A stretch of 26,496 nt of DNA, taken from NCBI GenBank assembly GCA_004555405.1, contig SFIE01000047.1:1-26496 (forward strand), given 5' to 3'. Of this stretch, positions 22,978 to 26,496 are shown in pieces. The notes beneath the pieces are model-generated. The model worked only from the letters and a program-made list of their open reading frames with translations, searched no databases and was not told the DNA's origin. Each line of letters starts with the position of its first letter. The stretch's first letter is position 1. Position numbers and translations under genes: made by a program. Source of the DNA: Subdoligranulum sp. Lineage in GTDB: Bacteria; Bacillota; Clostridia; Oscillospirales; Ruminococcaceae.

Positions 22978-23912
22978 ACCGATTCCCCTTTCAGCGCCGC
23001 AAAATAGTTTTTGCTTTCCTGTGCTGCATCGTGGATCAGCTGTGCCAGCTCCTGCATGGAATTAAATTTGCGCGCGGGGCAAAGATATTTATGAAATTCC
23101 AGCACCGGTGCCTGGCCGTAAACATTGCCGCAAAAATCCGGCACATAGGTTTCACAGGTCACCGCAGCATTCGCGCTGCTGTCCACCGTGGGGCGGCGGC
23201 CAATGCCGGTGGCAGCCGGATACCAGCGGCCATCCAGCCAGATGCGTGTCAGATACACGCCGGTGCAAAGCTGCTGCGCCTCGGCGGGATAGTTTTGGTT
23301 GATGGTGGGTGTGCCCAGCTTTCCGCTGCCGATCCCCTTGCCGTGGGTCACGGGCCAGTTGATGCAATAGGGCTTGCCCAGCATCGCGTTGGCACTGTCC
23401 AGATCGCCGCTTTCCAGCGCCGCACGAATGCGCGTGGAGCTTACGGTCTGCCCCTGATACTGTGCCATGGGAACAATGTTCACCTGAATGCCCAGCGGGG
23501 CGCACAGCTTGCGCAGCATGGGCACATCGCCCGCTGCCTTGGCCCCAAAAGTAAAGTTATCGCCGCAGAAAACGGCTTTTGCGTGAAAGCATTCCACCAG
23601 CACACGCTGCACGAATTCTTCGGGAGAAAGCGAGCGGAACTGTTCAAAAGGAGGCTCAAGATATTCCTCGATGCCGATTTCGGCAATGCGGGTATGCTTG
23701 AGCTGCAGTGAAAGAATGCGCCCGCCCTTGAGCGTGCTGTTGCCGGGCAGTTCAAATGTAAACGCCGCCGCTGTAAGCCCGTTTTGGGCCGCACAGGCGG
23801 CTGCAGCGCCCAGCACAGCCCGATGGCCGCAGTGTACGCCGTCAAAATAGCCAAGAGCCACCGCACTGCCGCAGGGGGCCGTGATGGGGGTCAGCTCGTG
23901 ATGGATCTGCAT
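22974..23912 (-). CDS. ribF: Bifunctional riboflavin kinase / FMN adenylyltransferase
   Basis: RibF phosphorylates riboflavin to FMN and then adenylylates it to FAD in the cytoplasm. The 312-residue length is normal. The FAD synthetase domain (about 1-175) has the nucleotidyltransferase signature GYFDGVHCGH (21-30, with the HxGH pair), GDNFTFG and SSTRIR. The riboflavin kinase domain (about 176-305) begins GKPYCINWPVTHGKGIG and includes GTPTIN and IGRRPTV. The start is six bp after the truB stop, with GGG at a rather long 12-base spacing. Its stop overlaps the next gene. It supplies flavin for, among others, the flavodoxin-fold protein at 6319-6900 (general inference). Confidence 0.97.
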   Translation of the reverse strand: MQIHHELTPITAPCGSAVALGYFDGVHCGHRAVLGAAAACAAQNGLTAAAFTFELPGNSTLKGGRILSLQLKHTRIAEIGIEEYLEPPFEQFRSLSPEEFVQRVLVECFHAKAVFCGDNFTFGAKAAGDVPMLRKLCAPLGIQVNIVPMAQYQGQTVSSTRIRAALESGDLDSANAMLGKPYCINWPVTHGKGIGSGKLGTPTINQNYPAEAQQLCTGVYLTRIWLDGRWYPAATGIGRRPTVDSSANAAVTCETYVPDFCGNVYGQAPVLEFHKYLCPARKFNSMQELAQLIHDAAQESKNYFAALKGESV

Positions 23913-23918
23913 CGTGTT

Positions 23919-24815
23919 TTAATCCCTTTCGCAAAAAAGTTTTTCCACTTGCAGCACACCGCCCGTTACAGCGGCAAGCCCAAGAAATTGCCCCTCGCCG
24001 TCATACACGCGGTAGCGGCCATCCTGCGCCGGAAAACGGCTGGTGGGGCAGCCGTTGAACAGGTGCGTGCGAATGCGCTCGCTCACGGTCAGCGCGGGGA
24101 GCGGCGCAAACGCCGCATCCACCGGCAGGATCCAGCCGTTGTTCCACAGCTCGCCGCTTTCGGCTGCCGCAATGATCTCGGGCAGGGTGTGGCTTTGCTG
24201 CTGGCTGAAAACGCCCGCCTGTGTACGGCGCAGGGCCGCCAGCGTGGCAGGCACTCCCAGCGCCGTGCCGATATCTTCGGCCAGCACACGGATATATGTG
24301 CCCTTTGAGCATGCCACGCGCACACAGTGATCGCCCGGGGCAGGGCTGCCCAGATATTCCAGCTGATGCACCGTGATGGGGCGCGGGGTGCGCTGCACGG
24401 TTTCGCCCTTGCGCGCAGCCTTATAAAGAGGCTGGCCGTTGATCTTTACCGCAGAATACATGGGAGGCAGCTGCATCTGGTCGCCCAGAAACTGCGGCAA
24501 AACGGCTTTCAGCTCTGCTTCGCCCACGGTGACCGGGGCGGTTTCCAGCGCCGTGCCGGTCACATCGCCGGTATCTGTGCGCAGGCCCAGCCGAATGGTG
24601 GCCTCGTAGGTTTTATCGTGGCTCAGCTGGCGGTCGGCTGCTGCGGTGGCCCTGCCGATAAACACAGCCAGCACACCCGTAGCCATGGGGTCCAGCGTGC
24701 CGGAATGCCCCAGCTTGCGGGTGCCCAGCACACCGCGCAGCTTGGCCAGCACATCAAAGCTTGTCCACTCGCTGGGCTTATCTACGATCAGAATGCCATT
24801 TTTCATAGGGGTCAT
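23919..24815 (-). CDS. truB: tRNA pseudouridine(55) synthase
   Basis: TruB converts U55 in the T loop of tRNAs to pseudouridine. The 298-residue protein shows the family N-terminus GILIVDKPSEWTSFDV, the catalytic motif GHSGTLDPMATGVL (Asp42), YEATIRLGLRTDTGD, QLPPMYSAVKINGQPLYKAAR and the RVLAEDIG block, then a C-terminal domain about 60 residues long that resembles PUA. The ATG at 24815 overlaps the nrnA stop (ATGA) and has GGGAGAG about eight bases upstream. The next in-frame ATG at 24806 has no ribosome binding site, and an extension to 24917 would overlap nrnA extensively. It lies in the conserved rbfA-nrnA-truB-ribF order. Confidence 0.97.
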   Translation of the reverse strand: MTPMKNGILIVDKPSEWTSFDVLAKLRGVLGTRKLGHSGTLDPMATGVLAVFIGRATAAADRQLSHDKTYEATIRLGLRTDTGDVTGTALETAPVTVGEAELKAVLPQFLGDQMQLPPMYSAVKINGQPLYKAARKGETVQRTPRPITVHQLEYLGSPAPGDHCVRVACSKGTYIRVLAEDIGTALGVPATLAALRRTQAGVFSQQQSHTLPEIIAAAESGELWNNGWILPVDAAFAPLPALTVSERIRTHLFNGCPTSRFPAQDGRYRVYDGEGQFLGLAAVTGGVLQVEKLFCERD

Positions 24816-25804
24816 AGCGACAGCTCTCCCCCCTGCTCGTCCAGCTTTTTCAAGGCACGCTCCACTTCGCGCAGAATGGCAGCCTTTACATTTTCCTGCA
24901 TGCCCTCGATCTCGCACCCGGCAGCACGGCCATGGCCGCCGCCGCCCAGGCAGGTCACGATCTCGTTGGCGGCAATGCCCCGAACCGTGCGCACACTGAT
25001 CTTATAGCTGCCCAAGGGCTGCTGGCGCAGCGTTAAGCCCACCTGCACGCCCTCGATGCCCAGCGGCAGGCTGGTGATGTCCTCCAGCTCGGCGGCAGGC
25101 ACACCGCTGGCTGCGATCTGCTCTTTGGTAAGGCACACCATGGCGCAGCGGTTTTCAAAATAGTATTCCAGGCTTTCCAGCGCCATGCGCTCCACTTCCA
25201 CGCGGGCGCGGCTTTTGCTTTCAAACAGAATACTGTTCAGCTCTTCCACATTGGCGCCTGCCTCCATCAGGGTTGCTGCAGCCGCGTGGGTTTTGGCACG
25301 GGTGCTGGCAAACCGGAAGCAGCCGGTGTCCGTGGCGATGCCGGTGTACAGGCAGTCTGCCATGTGCGGGTCGATGGTCACGCCCATCATGGGGATCAGC
25401 TCGGTCAAAATCTCGCAGCAGGCGGCGGCATCGGCGTCCAGATAGGTGCCGTAGGCATAGGCCGCATTGCTGCCGTGATGGTCGATGCACAGGTTCACAT
25501 TCTGTGAAAACTCCTGCATATCGTTGTTTTCGCCAAACAGCTGCATACTGGCCACATCCACAGCCACCACAAACTTAGGCTTGAACTGGCGGCTGTAGGT
25601 TTCCAGCATCATGTAATTGTACATCTGAGGGATCGGATCGCTGCAAAGCACTGCCGCTGTTTTGCCCAAAGCCCGCAAAGCCCAGTAGAGAGCGCCTGCC
25701 GAACCGATGGTATCGCCGTCAGGATTTTTATGGCACAGGATCAGGATCTCGTCTTCGGCCAGCAGCTCATTCACCGCGGCCGACATTTCCAGATATTCCG
25801 TCAT
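24812..25804 (-). CDS. nrnA: DHH/DHHA1 phosphoesterase, NrnA type (nanoRNase / pAp phosphatase)
   Basis: NrnA-type enzymes hydrolyse 2-5-nt RNA fragments (nanoRNA) and 3'-phosphoadenosine-5'-phosphate; some relatives degrade pGpG or c-di-AMP breakdown products. The 330-residue protein has the DHH motifs: HKNPDGD (His25, Asp29, Asp31), VDVAS (Asp83), DHHG (108-111) and TDTGCFRF (Asp159). The DHHA1 substrate-binding domain ends with CLGGGGHGRAAGCE. There is no PAS or GGDEF domain, so it is not GdpP. The ATG has AAAGGAG nine bases upstream. It lies 50 bp after rbfA and overlaps truB, the standard Firmicute arrangement. It completes the RNA decay started by enzymes such as the PNPase encoded downstream. 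Confidence 0.95.
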   Translation of the reverse strand: MTEYLEMSAAVNELLAEDEILILCHKNPDGDTIGSAGALYWALRALGKTAAVLCSDPIPQMYNYMMLETYSRQFKPKFVVAVDVASMQLFGENNDMQEFSQNVNLCIDHHGSNAAYAYGTYLDADAAACCEILTELIPMMGVTIDPHMADCLYTGIATDTGCFRFASTRAKTHAAAATLMEAGANVEELNSILFESKSRARVEVERMALESLEYYFENRCAMVCLTKEQIAASGVPAAELEDITSLPLGIEGVQVGLTLRQQPLGSYKISVRTVRGIAANEIVTCLGGGGHGRAAGCEIEGMQENVKAAILREVERALKKLDEQGGELSL

Positions 25805-25854
25805 ATTCCATTGCTCCTTTCTGCGTATTGCGCATTATGCGCCTGCAAGGCCTA

Positions 25855-26229
25855 TCAGTCTTCTTTCGGCTGGTTTGCCTGCTCTTTTTCGTTCAGTTCC
25901 TGCAGAATGCGGTTGATATGCTCTGCATAGGCAGCGCCGTCATCCTCTACAAAGATAAAACGAGGTGCCTTGCGAATGTGCATACGGCGGCTCACCTCGG
26001 TGCGCACATGGCCGCTGGCCTTGTTGAGCGCCTTTACCACGGGGCCCGGGCCCTCGGGGTTTGCCATTACACTGATATACACCTTGGCCACATCCAGATC
26101 CGGCGTTACATCCAGCCGGGTAACGGTGTTGAGGCCGGTGCCGAGGCGGGGGTCCTTCATTTCGCCGATGATGGCAATGATCTCCCGCTTCATATCCTGA
26201 GCCATACGGCCCATGTTTTTCTGAGACAT
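25855..26229 (-). CDS. rbfA: Ribosome-binding factor A
   Basis: RbfA is a KH-fold 30S maturation factor needed for 16S rRNA 5'-end processing and cold growth. The 124-residue protein has the typical N-terminus MSQKNMGRMAQDMKREIIAII, the conserved DPRLG and DLDVAKVYISVM, and a short acidic tail. The ATG at 26229 is set by AGGAG five bases upstream. An open frame continues far upstream into repeat copy 3 and could mislead an automatic start call; that extension is rejected. infB, the usual upstream neighbour, is not visible in the remaining 267 bp. The first gene of the run rbfA-nrnA-truB-ribF within this window. Confidence 0.97.
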   Translation of the reverse strand: MSQKNMGRMAQDMKREIIAIIGEMKDPRLGTGLNTVTRLDVTPDLDVAKVYISVMANPEGPGPVVKALNKASGHVRTEVSRRMHIRKAPRFIFVEDDGAAYAEHINRILQELNEKEQANQPKED

Positions 26230-26257
26230 AGTTTCTCCTATCGCGTTAGCGCAGTAT

Positions 26258-26279
26258 CCCGGCAGACGGATCTGCCGGG
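26258..26279. other. Perfect 9-bp hairpin upstream of rbfA
   Basis: CCCGGCAGA pairs with TCTGCCGGG around four bases, 29 bp before the rbfA start. No T run follows on either strand, so it is a leader stem-loop, a protein site or a 3' hairpin of the upstream gene rather than a plain terminator. No clear promoter for rbfA was found between it and the repeat. Confidence 0.5.
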
Positions 26280-26298
26280 GTGCTGTGTGTTCTGTAAA

Positions 26299-26473
26299 TT
26301 CAGGGCAATACCGCATAATTCTGAGTGCCGATACGGCGAGCAAGGTACGGCAGATGCTAAGCAAAAAGCGCAGATAATACTTTGTGCTGCAAAGGCTAGC
26401 GCCGCCAGTGGCGGATACAGCGAACCGAAGCAGGGGCAGCGGTCGCAGAGTGCGAGGGGCTTTTGCTCCCGAA
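26299..26473 (+). repeat. Dispersed structured repeat, copy 3
   Basis: The core 26302-26457 is about 95% identical to copy 2, without gaps. Its ends pair imperfectly: TTCAGGGCAA (26299-26308) against TTGCTCCCGAA (26463-26473), one extra base and one G-U pair. These ends differ in sequence from copy 2 (TTAAGGCAA/TTGCCTTAA), yet pairing is kept. It lies upstream of rbfA, reading opposite to it. The final 23 bases of the window beyond it show nothing recognisable. Confidence 0.88.
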
Positions 26474-26496
26474 GCACGATGCGGGTACCGCAACCC

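Noticed and set aside
22974..23912. FMN riboswitch near ribF
   Set aside because: ribF follows truB by six bases with no leader, so there is no room for one.
26230..26493. Open frame extending rbfA upstream by about 88 codons through repeat copy 3
   Set aside because: The conserved RbfA N-terminus starts at 26229 with a good ribosome binding site, and the extension is just the open frame of the repeat, which is also open in copies 1 and 2 without any start signal.
1..26496. CRISPR array, phage genes, transposase or toxin-antitoxin pair
   Set aside because: No regularly spaced short repeats, integrase or transposase motifs, or paired small genes were seen. The repeats present are three single, widely separated copies.

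Overview
The window reads as chromosomal DNA of a moderately GC-rich Gram-positive anaerobe of the Clostridia. An Oscillospiraceae/Ruminococcaceae-type gut bacterium fits best, but this is inferred from gene content, strong AGGAGG-type ribosome binding sites, TTGACA/TATAAT promoters and a YhaO/YhaN pair, not from a marker-gene comparison. All fifteen protein genes lie on the minus strand, so transcription runs from right to left. The only clear plus-strand gene is a tRNA-Leu.

Right to left, 26.2-17.1 kb is the classic RNA-metabolism run rbfA - nrnA (DHH phosphoesterase) - truB - ribF - [two membrane glycosyltransferase-like paralogues] - rpsO - pnp. ATGA overlaps join nrnA/truB and ribF/first paralogue. 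The paralogue pair is an insertion into an otherwise widely conserved gene order. rpsO has its own promoter and a structured leader, and a leaky-looking terminator separates it from pnp. Next comes a divergent EF-G-like GTPase (TTG start) that lacks the usual catalytic His and the NKxD Asn. It is followed by greA behind a perfect-consensus promoter, and by lysS carrying a C-terminal tRNA-binding domain. Beyond that, yhaO - yhaN (an SbcD/SbcC-like nuclease and membrane-anchored ATPase) and a flavodoxin-fold reductase form one transcription unit. The left part holds tRNA-Leu(GAG) with its promoter and terminator, a polysaccharide deacetylase, glmS, an AI-2E/YtvI-family permease and an MBOAT acyltransferase. 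That last group suggests cell-envelope work (amino-sugar supply, deacetylation, O-acylation).

The most unusual element is a dispersed intergenic repeat of about 156-175 bp: a partial copy at 1-127, and copies at 11493-11662 and 26299-26473. The copies align without internal gaps. They are rich in short hairpins, and where they differ several changes keep base pairing intact: a GCCG/CGGC stem becomes GCTG/CAGC, and the two ends pair in different sequence versions. This suggests a structured mobile or RNA-encoding element. A second candidate is a 150-nt plus-strand segment after the tRNA terminator, with three hairpins and its own strong terminator. No CRISPR array, transposase, phage gene or obvious defence island is present; most of the window is core chromosome.
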